A stretch of 64,000 bases of DNA from Rhinopithecus roxellana. Its lineage: Eukaryota; Chordata; Mammalia; Primates; Cercopithecidae. Position numbers and translations under genes: made by a program. Where the stretch lies: positions 142,170,493 through 142,234,492 of the forward strand of contig NC_044557.1 in the NCBI RefSeq assembly GCF_007565055.1. Direction: 5' to 3'. The stretch's first letter is position 1; every line of letters begins with the position of its first letter. Below the pieces are notes generated by a model. That model had not been told where the DNA came from. It searched no databases and saw only the letters and a list, made by a program, of their open reading frames with translations. Positions 22,496-33,440 of this stretch are shown here, piece after piece.

Positions 22496-23414
22496 TGATA
22501 CGGTTTGGCTCTGTATCCCCACCCAAATCTCATCTCTATTTGTAATCCCCATATGTCAAGGGAGGATCCTGGTGGGAGGTGATTCAATCATGGGGGTTGT
22601 TTCTGCCATGCTGTTCTTGTGACAGAGTTTTCACAAGATTGGGTTGTTTGATAAGCGGCACCTCTCCCTTCTGACTCTCTCCTGCCACCATGTAAGACGT
22701 GCCTTGCTTCCCCTTCACCTTCCGCCACAACCGTAAGTTTCCTGAGACCTCTCGAGCCATACAGAACTGTATGTCCATTAAACTTCCTTTCTTTTCTTTT
22801 TTTAAACAAATGAAACCATTTTATTACTGTTAATCAGTTACTTAGAAATCACTTTTACTAGAGTTTAGACTACTAACACCTTAGGGAGACTATTCTCTCT
22901 TTTTTTCATTATTATTTTCCAAAAGAGAATGTTTCTGGTATTCCTGAAATTAGTATGTTGAGGAAATCTTTCCATTATCAGTATCATTTAAATGACGTTG
23001 AAGTCTGGGGAAAAATAAATTTTTTCCAAGGGTACACACGTATCTATTCTTTGAATACAGGAAACTGAATATGCAGATCCAGACAGCTGCAGAATTTTCA
23101 CCGAGAGTCTAAGAATGGGTAAGTGTGTTACTGTGAATGGACTCTATAGGCAGTATTAATTGCTTTGCATTCAGACACCATCTCTCAGTGTGAGATCTCA
23201 AAGTCCCAAACATCAAGTGCTGTTTCTTCAGTCTTTGTTCCTTGCTTCTTTCTTTCTTTTTTATTTAAATTATACTTTAAGTTCTGAGATACATGCTCAG
23301 AACGTGCAGGTTTGTAACATAGGTATACAGAGGCCATGGTGTGAACCTCCTTTCTTTATAAGTTACTCAGTCTCAGGTAGTATCTTTTTAGCAGTGTGAG
23401 AATGGACTAATACA
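22496..23414 (+). mobile_element. MaLR LTR inserted in an antisense MaLR LTR end
   Basis: It runs from TGATACGGTTTGGCTCTGTA to GAGAATGGACTAATACA. GACAC (22491-22495) and GACAT (23415-23419) are a near-perfect 5-bp duplication. An L1 with 3' transduction (22795-23344) splits it, so net LTR length is about 370 bp. Confidence 0.85.
22795..23344 (-). mobile_element. Short L1 3' end with about 450-bp 3' transduction
   Basis: Read on the minus strand: 76-80 bp of L1 3'UTR end (about 23268-23344), an A-rich tail (about 23250-23268), then about 450 bp of non-L1 sequence ending in a second A tract (22795-22804). An AATAAA lies about 16 nt before that tract (plus-strand TTTATT near 22820). ACTTCCTTTCTTT (22782-22794) and ACCTCCTTTCTTT (23345-23357) flank the unit. 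This is the structure expected when L1 transcription reads past its own polyadenylation site. A chimeric retrocopy made by template switching is an alternative. Confidence 0.75.
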
Positions 23415-24193
23415 GACATAGATCCAAAGCATATCAAGCACTCTGTGCTATATGTGCTCTAAAAGTCATGTATAAAAGCTATTTCTAAGAGTGCTAGTGG
23501 CATGAATGAATCAAGACAGTGTGACTGCGGTATTTCTGTGAAACACACTGTTCACACTCTGCCCTACATGTTATAGTCTCTCTATATACATAGCGTGAAT
23601 ATGATTTTAAAAGCTCTTCTTACCTGAATAAATTAGGATAATGTTTTTTTCTGTCTATCCTTGGGTTCACCAGTCTATGCAGCATGTTACGTGCTCTCCA
23701 AAGAGACATGTACATACAAAATAAAAGAATACTTGTGTGAATGAATCACAATCGTGTTTGCAGTGAAATGCTTTGTTCACCAGTCTGTGCCATAGGTTAT
23801 CCAATATCTATCGAGACATTTAAATGATTTTTTCAAAGTGTTCTATTTGCATTCATGAATCAGGATAATCTGTGAAGCACTTCGTTCAACACGCTGTTCT
23901 GCACATTATATTCTCTCCACAGACAGAAGTGTGAATGATGATTCTAAGAGCTCTTCTTCCCTGAGTGAGTCAGAATACTGTTTTGTCTGCCTAACACTGG
24001 GTTTCCTAGTCTGTGCTGCACTTATACCTTCTTGTTAAAGAAAAAGTTTCTAAAGGTGCTGATTGCATGAAAGAACACTGTGCTCAGCACCTGCCATGTG
24101 TCACACATGCTTTAAAGACACATATATAAATGTGTTTCTAACAATGCTATTTGCTTAAATTAACGAGGATAATATCATTTCTGCAAAACACTG

Positions 24194-24572
24194 TGTATTA
24201 GTATTCTAGGGCTGACATAACAAAATATCATTTACTGGGAAACTTACAGAAGAGAAATTAATATTCTCACAGTTCAGGAGGGTGGAGGCTCAAGTGTTGG
24301 CAGGTCTGATTTCTCCTCAGTCTTCTCTTAGAGGCTTGCAGATGGCTGTGTTATCACTGTGTCCTCACATGGCCTTTCCTCTGTGCAGGTGCACCCATGG
24401 TATCTCTTCTTCTATAAGAACACCAATTAGATTAGGCTTCCACTCTATGGCATCATTTTAACGTATTCACCCCTTTAAAGACCTTATCTTCAAATTCAGT
24501 TACACCCTGATGTACTGGCGTTTGGGATCTCAACATAGACACTGTATGGGGACACAATTCATTCCATAACAT
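24194..24572 (-). mobile_element. 3' LTR of MLT1-type provirus
   Basis: It begins TGTATTAGTATTCTAGGGCT and ends near ACAATTCATTCCATAACA, an MLT1 LTR in reverse. The array base string CACTG just outside it (24189-24193) recurs beyond the other LTR at 26910-26914. Confidence 0.85.
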
Positions 24573-26014
24573 TCCACCTACTGGGCACCCAAATTTATGG
24601 CCTTATCATATGCAAAATAAATCTACCTCACTTCAAAACCCCAACATATCAGCCCATTTCAGCATCAACTCTATGCCCAAAATCTTATCAGCATATCTAA
24701 ATCTAGCCTGGGTGAGACTCACTCAGAACATCTAAATTTAGTGTGGATGATGTCTCCTGAGGAGAAAATTCCCTTTCAGGTATAAACCTGTGAAATCAGG
24801 CAAGTCATCTGCTTTCAAACTACAGTGCTGGGACAGGCAAAAGATAGACATTCCCTTTCCAAAAGACAGAAATTGGAAGGAAGAGAGAGGTCATGAGTCT
24901 CAAGCAACTCCAAAACCTATCAGAAAAATGTCATTAGCTTTTAAGACTCAACAATAAGTATCTTTGGTTTGATCTTGTGTCCTCTGAGCACACTGTGGTT
25001 GCAGTCCCACCTTTCTGGCCCAGTGGGGAGGAAGCTTTTCCTCTGTGACAATGGGCAGCAACCCTGCTCCAATCACCCTGGTTGGCAACCCTCCCAGGAG
25101 AGCCCAGGGCAACACCCCCAACCCCAAAGCCTGAATGACAGCCCTGCTTTGGGGACCTAGATGGTGGTGACCTGGGCTGCCGTACCCAAGGAGGTGACAA
25201 GCTCAACCCCTGGTTCTGTGCTTCCTTTGCTTGTGGTGGTAGCTGAAGCCCTGCCAATCCCGGAATCACTTTCAGAGTCATTCCTTTCTTTTCTTGAAGG
25301 ATAACACCTGGTCACAAATCTATTGTTCCCTCCTGTACAATCCCAGAAATCTGACACTCTTCTTTCATCATGTGCCATCTCTGTCCTCTTTGGTCCAAGC
25401 TGTCAGTGTATCTGCTGGTACAGCCCCATCCCCTTTCCTGGCTTCTGCCGAGATAGCTAAGTGGATCTATGAGTCACACCCATAATCTTGTTATTGGGTG
25501 ATTTTCCAGCCACATTCTTGGTGTTCTTTCCAGAAATCACTATTTTTTTGGAAATATGAGTAGTCTCATAATATTCCAAGTCTTCAAGTTCTAGTTCCTT
25601 TTTGCTTAATAATACTTTCAATTTATCTATTTTCTCCCACATTTTATTATAAGCAGTAAGGAGAAATCAAGCCACACTTTTAATACTTTGCTCAGAAATC
25701 TTCAGTCGGCTAAATATCCAAGTTTATCACAAATTCTGCTTTCCACAAAATGCTAGGGCACAATTCAACCCCTTCACCACTTTATGTAACAAAGATGACC
25801 TTTATTCTCCAACAACATACTCGTCTTTTCCACTTGAGTTCTCATCAGAATGGTTTTTACCACCCACATTTCTACCAACAATCTCTTCAGGGTAATCTAT
25901 GCTCTCTAACAGGTACCTCAAAACTCTTCTAATCCCTACCCATTACCCAGTTCCAAAACTACTTCCACTTTTTTAGAACTTTGTTACAGCCACATTCTGC
26001 CTCGCAGTACCAAA
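24573..26014 (-). mobile_element. MLT1 internal region
   Basis: 1.44 kb between two MLT1 LTRs in the same orientation. Such MaLR interiors hold only gag-like remnants. The frames at 24934-25281 and 25457-25642 on the minus strand are the longest survivors and are closed by stops. There is no evidence of function. Confidence 0.75.
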
Positions 26015-26290
26015 ATGAGCCCCAGTTTGCTAGGGTCACTCTAACAAAACACCACACCCTGGGAGACTTAAACAGCAGAAGCTCATTGCTCACAGTTCTG
26101 GAGCCTGGAAGTCTAAGATCAAGGTGCTGACATGTTTGGTTTCTCCCGAGTCCTCTTTTCCTTGCTTGCAGATGGCTGCTTTATCATTCTGTCCCCACAT
26201 GGCTCCTTTTTTGTACATGTTCACTTCTGGTATCTCTTTCTGTTCTTATAAGGACATCTGTCCTATTGGATTACGGCTTCACCCTAATTG

Positions 26291-26451
26291 CTTTTTTATT
26301 TTTTGAGACAGGGTCCTGCTCGGTCGCCCAGGATAGAGTGCAGTGGTGAGATCATGGCTCACAGCAATCTCGACTTCATGGGCTCCAGCAATCTTCCTAC
26401 CTCAATGGCCAAAGTAGCTGGGACCATAAGCATGTGCCACCAGGCCTGGCT
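26291..26451 (-). mobile_element. Monomeric old Alu (FLAM/FRAM-like)
   Basis: Only about 160 bp, one monomer, from TTTTTGAGACAGGGTCCTGC to CACCAGGCCTGGCTGCAC, strongly diverged. It is either an early free monomer or a truncated AluJ. Confidence 0.7.
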
Positions 26452-26508
26452 GCACTGTTTTAACTTAATCACCTCTTTACAAACTTATTTCTAAATATGG
26501 TTACACTG

Positions 26509-26815
26509 TTTTTTTTTTTGTTTTTTTGTTTTTTGTTTTTTTTGAGATAGAGTCTTGCTCTGTAGCCCACGCTGGAGTACAGTGGCACCATCTCAGCTCA
26601 CTGCAACCTCCGCCTCCCAGGTTCAAGCAATTCTTCTACCTCAGTCTCTCAAGTAGCTGGGATTACAGGCACCCACCACCACACCCAGCTAATTTTTGCA
26701 TTTTAGTAGAGACGGGGTTTCACCATGTTGGCCAGGCTGTTCCCGAATTCCTGACCTCAGGTGATCTCTCTGCATCAGCCTCCCAAAGTGCTGGGATGAG
26801 CCACCATATCCCGCC
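26509..26815 (-). mobile_element. Alu (S-like), antisense
   Basis: Full-length Alu with a TTTGTTTTTTG-interrupted T tract. ATATGGTTACA on the left and AGTATGGTTATA on the right suggest the target duplication. Confidence 0.88.
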
Positions 26816-27061
26816 AGTATGGTTATATGTAAGTATGGTTACATCCTGACCTTTTGGGGCTTGGGACTTCCTTTGAATTTTGTGGGGGTGCATAATTGAG
26901 CCCATAACACACTGTATTTCCATCTGTTGTGCCTGTTATATACTCTAAAGAGACATGCATAAATCATGTTTATGAGAATGCTTGCTGTGTGGACAAAACA
27001 TGAATCAAGTGTTTCGATGTGACACACTCTGTTCAGCAGTGTGGGCTGAATAGTGTGTACA

Positions 27062-27345
27062 TGCTTGCACCTGCAATCCCAGCATTTTGGGAGGCTGAGG
27101 TGGGTGGACTGCCTGAGTCCAGGAGTTTGAGACCAGCCTGGGCAACATGGTGAAACCCCATCTCTACAAAAAACACAAAATTTAGCCAGGTGTGGTGGTG
27201 CACGCCTATAGTCCCAGCGACTCAGGAGGCTAAGGTGTGAAAGGATCATGTGAGCCTGGGAGGTGGAGGCTGTAGTGAGCTGAGTTCATACCACTGTACT
27301 CCAGCCTGGGTGACAGAGTGAGACCTGTTTTTAAAAAAACAAAAT
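27062..27345 (+). mobile_element. Older Alu, 5'-truncated
   Basis: Begins at CACCTGCAATCCCAGCATTT, missing the first 20-30 bp of Alu, and ends in TTTAAAAAAACAAAATAC. Array sequence lies on both sides. Confidence 0.85.
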
Positions 27346-27363
27346 ACACGTGTATGATGGTAA

Positions 27364-27670
27364 TTTTTTTTTTTTTTTTTGGAGACAGAGTCTCGCTGTT
27401 GCCAGACTGGAGTGCAGTGGCACTATCTTGGCTCACTGCAACCTCCACCTCCCAGGTTCAAGCAGTTCTCCTGCCTCAGCCTCCCAAGTAGCTGGGACTA
27501 CAGGTGCCTATCACCATGTCCAGCTGATTTTTTTTTGTGTGTGTGTGTTTTTAGTAGAGATAGGGTTTCACTGTGTTAACCAGGATGGTCTCAATCTCTT
27601 GACCTTGTGATCTGCCCACCTCAACCACCCAAAGTGCTGGGATTACAGGCATGAGCCACCGCACCTGGCC
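27364..27670 (-). mobile_element. Alu (S/Y-like), antisense, inside the array
   Basis: GTATGATGGTAATTT before (27353-27367) and GTATGATGGTATTT after (27671-27684) form the target duplication. A GTGTGTGTGTGT run lies in the middle linker (27536-27548). Confidence 0.9.
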
Positions 27671-28128
27671 GTATGATGGTATTTCTAAGAGCGCTAGTTG
27701 TGTGAATGAATCAGTACTGTGAAATGTCTGGGAAACCCTTTGCTACATGTTATACATTCTCCAAATATGTTTAAAAGATGTTTCTAAGATTTCTACTTAC
27801 CTGATTGAATCAGATACTATCATTTGTTTGAACCACTGTGTTCACCACTCTGTGCTGCCTGCTATACATTCTTTAAAGTGCCATGTGTTCAGTATTTTCT
27901 AAAGTACTTGTTTTAAGTGAATCAGGACCATTTTATATCTAAAATACTGTATTTGATAATCTGTGCTTTATGTTATATATGCTAGGGCACATGTATGAAA
28001 GACACTTAGAGTGCCGGTGGTAGGAATGATTTAGTATAGTGGTATTACCGCGAAGCGTGGCATTTAGTACTCCATGCTGCAGGCTACACATTCGCAACAG
28101 ATACATGCATAAAAATATTTTGAAGACT

Positions 28129-28771
28129 ACTGTGCTAGGCCATTTTGGCACTACTATAAAGAAATACCTGAGGCTGGATAATTTATAAAGCAAAGAGGAG
28201 TTTTTTTCTTTTCTTTTTTTTGACGGAGTCTTGTTCTGTTGCCCAAGCTGGAGTTCGGTGGCTCAATCTCTGCTAATTGCAAACTCTGCCTCCTAAGTTC
28301 CAGTGCTTCTTCTGCCTCAGCCTCCCCAGTAGTTAGGATTACAGGTGTGTGCCACCATGCTCAGCTAATTTTTGTATTTTTAGTAGAGATGGGGTTTCAC
28401 CATGTTGTCCAGGCAAAGAGGTTTAGCAGGCTCACGGTTCTGCTGGCTGTACAAGCATGGAGCTAACATCTATTCAGTTTCTGGTGAGGGGCCTCAGGAA
28501 GCTTAGAGTCACGGCCAGAGGTGAAGGGGGAATAGCACATCCCAGGGTGAGGGTGGGAGCAGGAGAGACAGAGAGAAGGGGCCAAGCTCTTTTAAACAAC
28601 CAGATCTCATGTGAACGCAGCACAAGAACTCACTCATTTATCACAAGGATAGCACCAAGCCATTCATGAGGGATCTGCCCTCATGACCTAGACACTCCCC
28701 ATCAGGCCCTACCTCCAACATTGGGGATCACATTTCGACATGAGATTTGGAGGGGACAAATATCCAAACCA
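28129..28771 (-). mobile_element. MaLR LTR (MST type), antisense, split by an Alu
   Basis: From TGTGCTAGGCCATTTTGGCA to GGGGACAAATATCCAAACCAT. Internal blocks ATTTATAAAGCAAAGAGGAG and 'gcatggagctaacatctattcagtttctggtgagggg' match a MaLR LTR in reverse. An Alu occupies 28201-28413. Array monomers flank it. Confidence 0.82.
28201..28413 (-). mobile_element. 5'-truncated Alu inside a MaLR LTR
   Basis: Ends abruptly at CACCATGTTGTCCAG. GCAAAGAGG occurs on both sides (28190-28198 and 28413-28421), so truncation happened at insertion. Confidence 0.87.
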
Positions 28772-28872
28772 TAGGAAGTATAGTTATGTGACTGAATCAG
28801 AAGAATTTTATTTCATTGAATCATGCATTCAACACTCTTCTGCCCATTACACACTTTTATTTATTCATTTGC

Positions 28873-29172
28873 TTTTTTTGAGATGGACTCTGGCTCTGTT
28901 GCCCAGGCTGGAGTGCAGTGGTGAGATCTTGGCTCACTGCAACCTCTGCCTCCTAGGTTCAGGCGATTCTCCTGCCTCCGTCTCCTGAGTAGCTGGGACT
29001 ATAGACAACCGCCCCCATGCCACGCCTAGCTATTTTTAATTTTTTTAGTTTTAGTAGAGACAGGGTTTCACCATGTTGGCCAGGCTGGTCTCAAACTCCT
29101 TATCTCAGGTGATCCGCCCACCTTGGCCTCTCAAAGTGCTGGGATTACAGGTGTGAGTCACCACGCCCAGCC
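28873..29172 (-). mobile_element. Alu (S-like), antisense, inside the array
   Basis: CCCATTACACACTTTT (28845-28860) and CCCATTATACACTTTT (29173-29188) are the target duplication. Both copies are the 'ttatacact' part of a monomer. Confidence 0.9.
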
Positions 29173-29330
29173 CCATTATACACTTTTTAAGGAGATGCGT
29201 AAATGTGTTTCTAAGAGTGCCAATTGAATAAATAAATCAGTCCCATGCTATTTAATGAAGCATTTTGTCCTGTTCCCTATGCCGCATGCTTTACACTCTC
29301 CAAAGACACATGTGTAAAGGAATTTCTTCT

Positions 29331-29624
29331 TTTTTTTTTTTGGAGATGGAGTTTTGCTCTTCCTGCCCAGGCTGGAGTGCAATGGCACCACCTCGGCTCA
29401 CTGCAACCTCCGCTTCCTGGGTTCTAGCGATCCTCCTGCCTCAGCCTCCCTAGTAGCTGGAATTACAGGCACCCACCACCACGTCCAGCTAATTTTTATA
29501 TTTTTAGTAGAGAAGGAGTTTCACCATGTTGGTCAGGCTGGTCTCGAACTCCCGACCTTAGGTGATCCACCCGTCTCGGCCTCCCAAAGTGCTGGGATTA
29601 CAGGTGTGAGCCACCATGCCCGGC
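29331..29624 (-). mobile_element. Alu (S-like), antisense, inside the array
   Basis: Perfect 16-bp duplication GTGTAAAGGAATTTCT at 29312-29327 and 29625-29640. The monomer reads through when the Alu is removed. Confidence 0.92.
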
Positions 29625-30272
29625 GTGTAAAGGAATTTCTAACAGGTCAACTTGTGTGGACGAATCAGTTTTATTTCTATGAAGCACTGAGTTTAACATA
29701 CCATGATGCACGGTATGCATTCTTTATGACACATGTGTAAAAGATGTTGCTAAGACTGCTCTTTGTGTGCATAAACCAGCATAATGTCATTTCTGTAAAC
29801 ATTGTTCAGGACTATTGCTGAATATTATACACTTCATAAAATTTTATGGGTAAAAGATGTTTCTAAGAGTGCCAGTTGTGTGAATGAATCAATATACTGT
29901 CATATCTATGAAACATTATTTGCCACATTCTGGACTGGAATGTATAATCTCGGTAAAGAGACACGTGTAAACTATGTTTTGTTAACAGATAATTGTGTAA
30001 TGAACCAATGTTATATTCGTGAAACCATATGTACTGCTCTCTGTGTGCCATGTTATACACTGGAAATACAAATACATAAATGACATTTGTAACATTCTTA
30101 TGTGGCTCAATAAATCAGTATAGTGTAATTTCTATAGACTACATTGTATGTAAATATGCTTGTAATAGCACTGGTTGGGTGAATAAATAAGGATAGTGTT
30201 ATTTCAATGAAACATTGTTCAGCACTTTGTTGTTTATTGTATACTCTAAATACAACTGTATAAAAGATATTT

Positions 30273-30718
30273 AATGTGGGCTTAAACTGCACGAGCACAC
30301 TTACATGTGGATTTTCTTCTGCCTCTGCCACCCCTAGACAGCAAGACCCCCCCACTTAGACAGCAAGACCCATCTCTCTTCTTTCTCTTCCTCCTCAGCC
30401 TACTCAACATGAAAATGACATGGATGAAGACCTTCATGATGGTCCACTTCACTTAATGAATAGTAAATAGTAAATTTTCTCTTCCTCATGATGTTTGAAA
30501 TAATATTTTCTTTTCTCTAGCTTATTTTATTCTAAGAATACAATATGCAATACATATACAAAATGTGTGTTAACCAACTGTTTATGTTATTGGTAAGGCT
30601 TATGGCTAACAGTAGGCTATTAATACCTACATTGTGGTGCAGTCAAAAGTCATATACAGAGTCTCGACTGTTTGGGGGTTTGGTGCTCCTAATCTCTGCA
30701 TTGTTCAAGAGACAACCA
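30273..30718. mobile_element. Non-autonomous Tigger-like DNA transposon
   Basis: The left part GTGGGCTTAAACTGCACGAG and the right part GCATTGTTCAAGAGACAAC resemble the terminal regions of Tigger-family (Tc1/mariner) elements, which read as an inverted pair. The interior ('cctctgccacccctagacagcaagacc', 'ggatgaagaccttcatgatggtccacttcac') has no transposase frame. Array sequence resumes after it (GGTGTTATTTCTGTTAGACA, 30720), so it jumped into the array. Confidence 0.65.
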
Positions 30719-30979
30719 CGGTGTTATTTCTGTTAGACACGTGTCAGCACCCTATACTGTTACTGTGACTTGCTATTTTTTTAAATCTCCCTTATAACAG
30801 TAGGATAACTCTCTGAATAATTTTAAGTATAGTGAATCCCCAATACGTGCAAATTAAAATGGTGACCTGTATCTTTAAAGACAATTAAATCTTTATACAC
30901 GTTCATGACAGCTTGTGTTTTTCATAAACCATTAAGTATATCAGAAGGTCACATACTTGATGGCTTATGTATTAAATCT

Positions 30980-31130
30980 CTTAATCAGTAACCAGCAGAA
31001 CAGGATCGAGTCCTCGCTCTGCCACTAACTAGCTATTTCACCATGAGTAAGTCACTCTGCTTGTTTGGATCTTAGTTTATAAAGTGGGGAGTGTTAGGCA
31101 ATAGAGCACTGTCGTGCCTTTCAGTGCCAA
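30980..31130 (+). repeat. MIR SINE
   Basis: GAGTCCTCGCTCTGCCACTA, then ACTAGCTATTTCACCATGAG and 'aagtcactctgcttgtttggatcttagtttataaagtgggg' follow the MIR consensus order. Confidence 0.75.
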
Positions 31131-31690
31131 CTTTCTCCAGCTCATTATGCATAAGCTACATCAGTATGTAGGTTTTATTTCTGTTCTGGAAACTACAGCC
31201 TCTATCTCTGTATTTATACCAACTGCTTAGGTTACAAGTTAATCAGTCACCACTGAATGAATGTGGTCTATACATTGGCCCAGTAGTCAGTTTATGCTTT
31301 TATTTACCTTTTGCTTAAAGCCCAGCTCATATTTGACTACAGAAAAAATTATGGCTGTTAGAAGGGGGTTTCTCTGTGAGGAATAAGGAAAAGCAAAGGA
31401 AGAGATGAGACCAGAAAGCAACTCATGGCATTCCCAAGGCATTTGATGTTGCACATCAGGACAGAGGCCTGCTAACAGACACTGGCTGGGTTAAAAAAAA
31501 AGTTCTAAAATTACGTGTGTTTCCCTGTGTGGGGAGGTGTTTATGCATGCATGTATAAGCAGGCACTTTCAAGAGCGTGTGTGCATGTCTAATTATTTTT
31601 CAAAGATATTTGTAATCCAGAAAATGTTCAGAGCCACTGACATAATGGAATATACCATTGTTTTTCTTTCAGATAATGAGTTAACAGTCA
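31131..31690. other. Unassigned spacer
   Basis: No known repeat or credible gene. The minus-strand polypyrimidine-rich or splice-like sites are not accompanied by a sustained frame. Confidence 0.4.
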
Positions 31691-31958
31691 CAGATAATGC
31701 TCTTTGGAGACAGGTAGAGCAAAATAGTCAAACGGAACCCTTGAGCAATTGTCCTCCTTACCCCCACTCCCATAGGAACATCAACTTAAACAACTACCCT
31801 TACAATAATACGCCTTCATAAGGACTAAAAAACTGGGTGAGAGGTCACATAGTACCTGATTTTTGTATAACAGCAAGACAAGAAACATTGAAGTGTGTAG
31901 GAAGGACAGTTTCATATTGCCTACACTACCCTCCTCTGGACCCAGGCAGTACAGCATG

Positions 31959-31960
<2 letters not shown>

Positions 31961-31990
<30 letters not shown>
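31961..31990 (+). repeat. (GA)n microsatellite
   Basis: An almost perfect GA run of about 28 bp within the L1 5'UTR-like region. Confidence 0.95.
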
Positions 31991-33113
31991 AGTGCCACAG
32001 ACTATCACCCCATTACAGTGGAACACAGCATTTGGTAGAATTTTACCAGCGCCCGCAAAGCAAGCAATTAGATCAGTCCTGTGCCAAAGAGTAACCCATT
32101 GCCCCAACAGAAGGTACCCAAGTTCCAACTTGCTCTACCACCAGCTAGCTGAAGTGGCCTAAAGGCCTGAATAAATATCAGTGGCAGCAAGGCCATAGCA
32201 CTGTGGACCTCGGGCAAACTCTGGTACTGGTCTCAAAGGCTGTAGGCTTGGGGTGTGATCCTGCATCACACCACATATGGCAGCCATGGGATTGCCTGTG
32301 TCACCCTTCTCCTGACTCTAGGCAGAGCAGTGTGGAGAGAGACTCCTTCTACTTGGAAAACGAGAGAAAAGAGTACAGGGAATATTGTCTTGCAATTGGG
32401 TACCAGCTCAGCCACAGTAAAACAAAGCTCTGGGCAGAGTCCCACAGCTCCTGATTCCAGGCCATTGCTCCTGGATGGTGCTTCCAGACCCAGAAGGGAA
32501 TCTGCTGTCTTAGTGGGTCAAACCCACGTCCTGGAAAGCTTCACCACCTGCTGAATAAAGTGACCTTGGGCATTGAATAAACATCAGTGGGAGTTAGGCA
32601 GTACCAGATGTGGGCCTTGGGTATGCCCACGTACTGTACTGGTCTGGGACACTGTGCACTTCAAGTGTGACCCAGCACAATGCCAGCTTATGGCAGCCAT
32701 GAGAGTGTTTGCATCACCCCTTCCCCAGCTCCAAATAGTCCAGCACCATTCCATGTGGAAAATAAGAGGGAAGAAAGTGAAAAACTTTACTTGGGAACAC
32801 AGGGAATTCTTTTTTATTTTCTTCTAGTCCATCAGGGCTAGGTATATAGGAGTCTGCAAGAGTTGTAGCATACCTGAGCTTAAGGTGTTCTGTAGTGCTG
32901 GAATGGCTGCAGTGACCATGTAGGCTTAAGGAACCCAACTCTCTGTCCCCTTTGAATGCTTGGAAGGCCCTCTGAGGAAGGATGAGTAAAAATAAAGCCA
33001 GACACCAATTACTGGAATAAATACCTAACTTTTCAATGCCCAGACATCAGTGAATTTCCACAAGCATCAAGAACATCCAGGAAAACACGACCTCAACAAA
33101 TAGACTAAATAAG

Positions 33114-33440
33114 ATGCCAGTGACCAACCCTGGAGTGACAGAGTTATGTTACCCCTCAGACAGAGAATTCCAAATAACTATTTTGAGGACGCTCAATGAA
33201 CTTCAAGAAAACACAGAGAAGGAATGTAAAAATTTATCAGAGAAACTTAACAAAGAAATTGAAATAACAAAAAAGAATCAAACAGAAATCCTAGAGAGGG
33301 AAAATACAATTAACAAACTGAAAAATGCTCCAGGGTGTCTCAACAGCAGAGCTGATCAAACAAAAGAAAGAATTATGGAGCAGAATACAGGCTATTTGAA
33401 AATGCACAGTAAGGACCAAAGAAATAATAGAAAAGAATAA
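33114..33440 (+). pseudogene. L1 ORF1 remnant (coiled-coil part)
   Basis: A 108-codon open piece with heptad-rich sequence (residues 25-75, many Glu, Lys, Leu and Asn) typical of the ORF1p coiled coil. It then runs to a stop, and the RRM and C-terminal domains are only recognisable as broken DNA downstream. ORF1p is the RNA chaperone of L1; this copy cannot make it. Confidence 0.75.

Larger units (their letters stand above)
26015..26909 (-). mobile_element. 5' LTR of MLT1-type provirus, split by two Alus
   Basis: Starts at CAGTTTGCTAGGGTCACTCT and ends GCATAATTGAGCCCATAACA. Alus at 26291-26451 and 26509-26815 lengthen it. Perfect CACTG duplications (24189-24193 and 26910-26914) bound the whole provirus, and an array monomer resumes directly after. 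Confidence 0.85.
18226..30775 (+). repeat. Decayed satellite-like array, 110-117 bp monomers, family not recognised
   Basis: About 40 head-to-tail monomers share four blocks in fixed order: GAATGAATCAGGATAGTGTT, then TGTGAAACACTGTGTTCACC, then CTGCATGTTATACACTCTCT, then AAAGATGTTTCTAAGAGTGC. First-block positions include 18226, 18336, 18458, 20062, 20489, 20601, 20721, 21659, 21768, 22077, 22174, 22266, 22383, 23504, 23625, 23739, 23856, 23963, 24069, 24158, 27001, 27704, 27803, 27918, 28024, 28790, 29226, 29659, 29769, 29882, 29998, 30108 and 30181. Spacing of uninterrupted neighbours is mostly 93-122 bp. All monomers are in one orientation, and adjacent ones are heavily diverged. No frame is maintained, and 110-117 is not a fixed multiple of three, so coding is unlikely. 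Later insertions occupy more than half of the span. Confidence 0.8.

Noticed and set aside
22457..22533. Inverted repeat of about 38 bp around 22495
   Set aside because: It is explained by a sense MaLR LTR that inserted near the end of an antisense MaLR LTR (GACAC/GACAT duplication; the antisense LTR continues at 23420). No hairpin system or template switch is needed.
24934..25281. 115-codon minus-strand frame as a gene
   Set aside because: It lies in the interior of an MLT1 provirus between its two LTRs, shows no known domain, and is bounded by stops.
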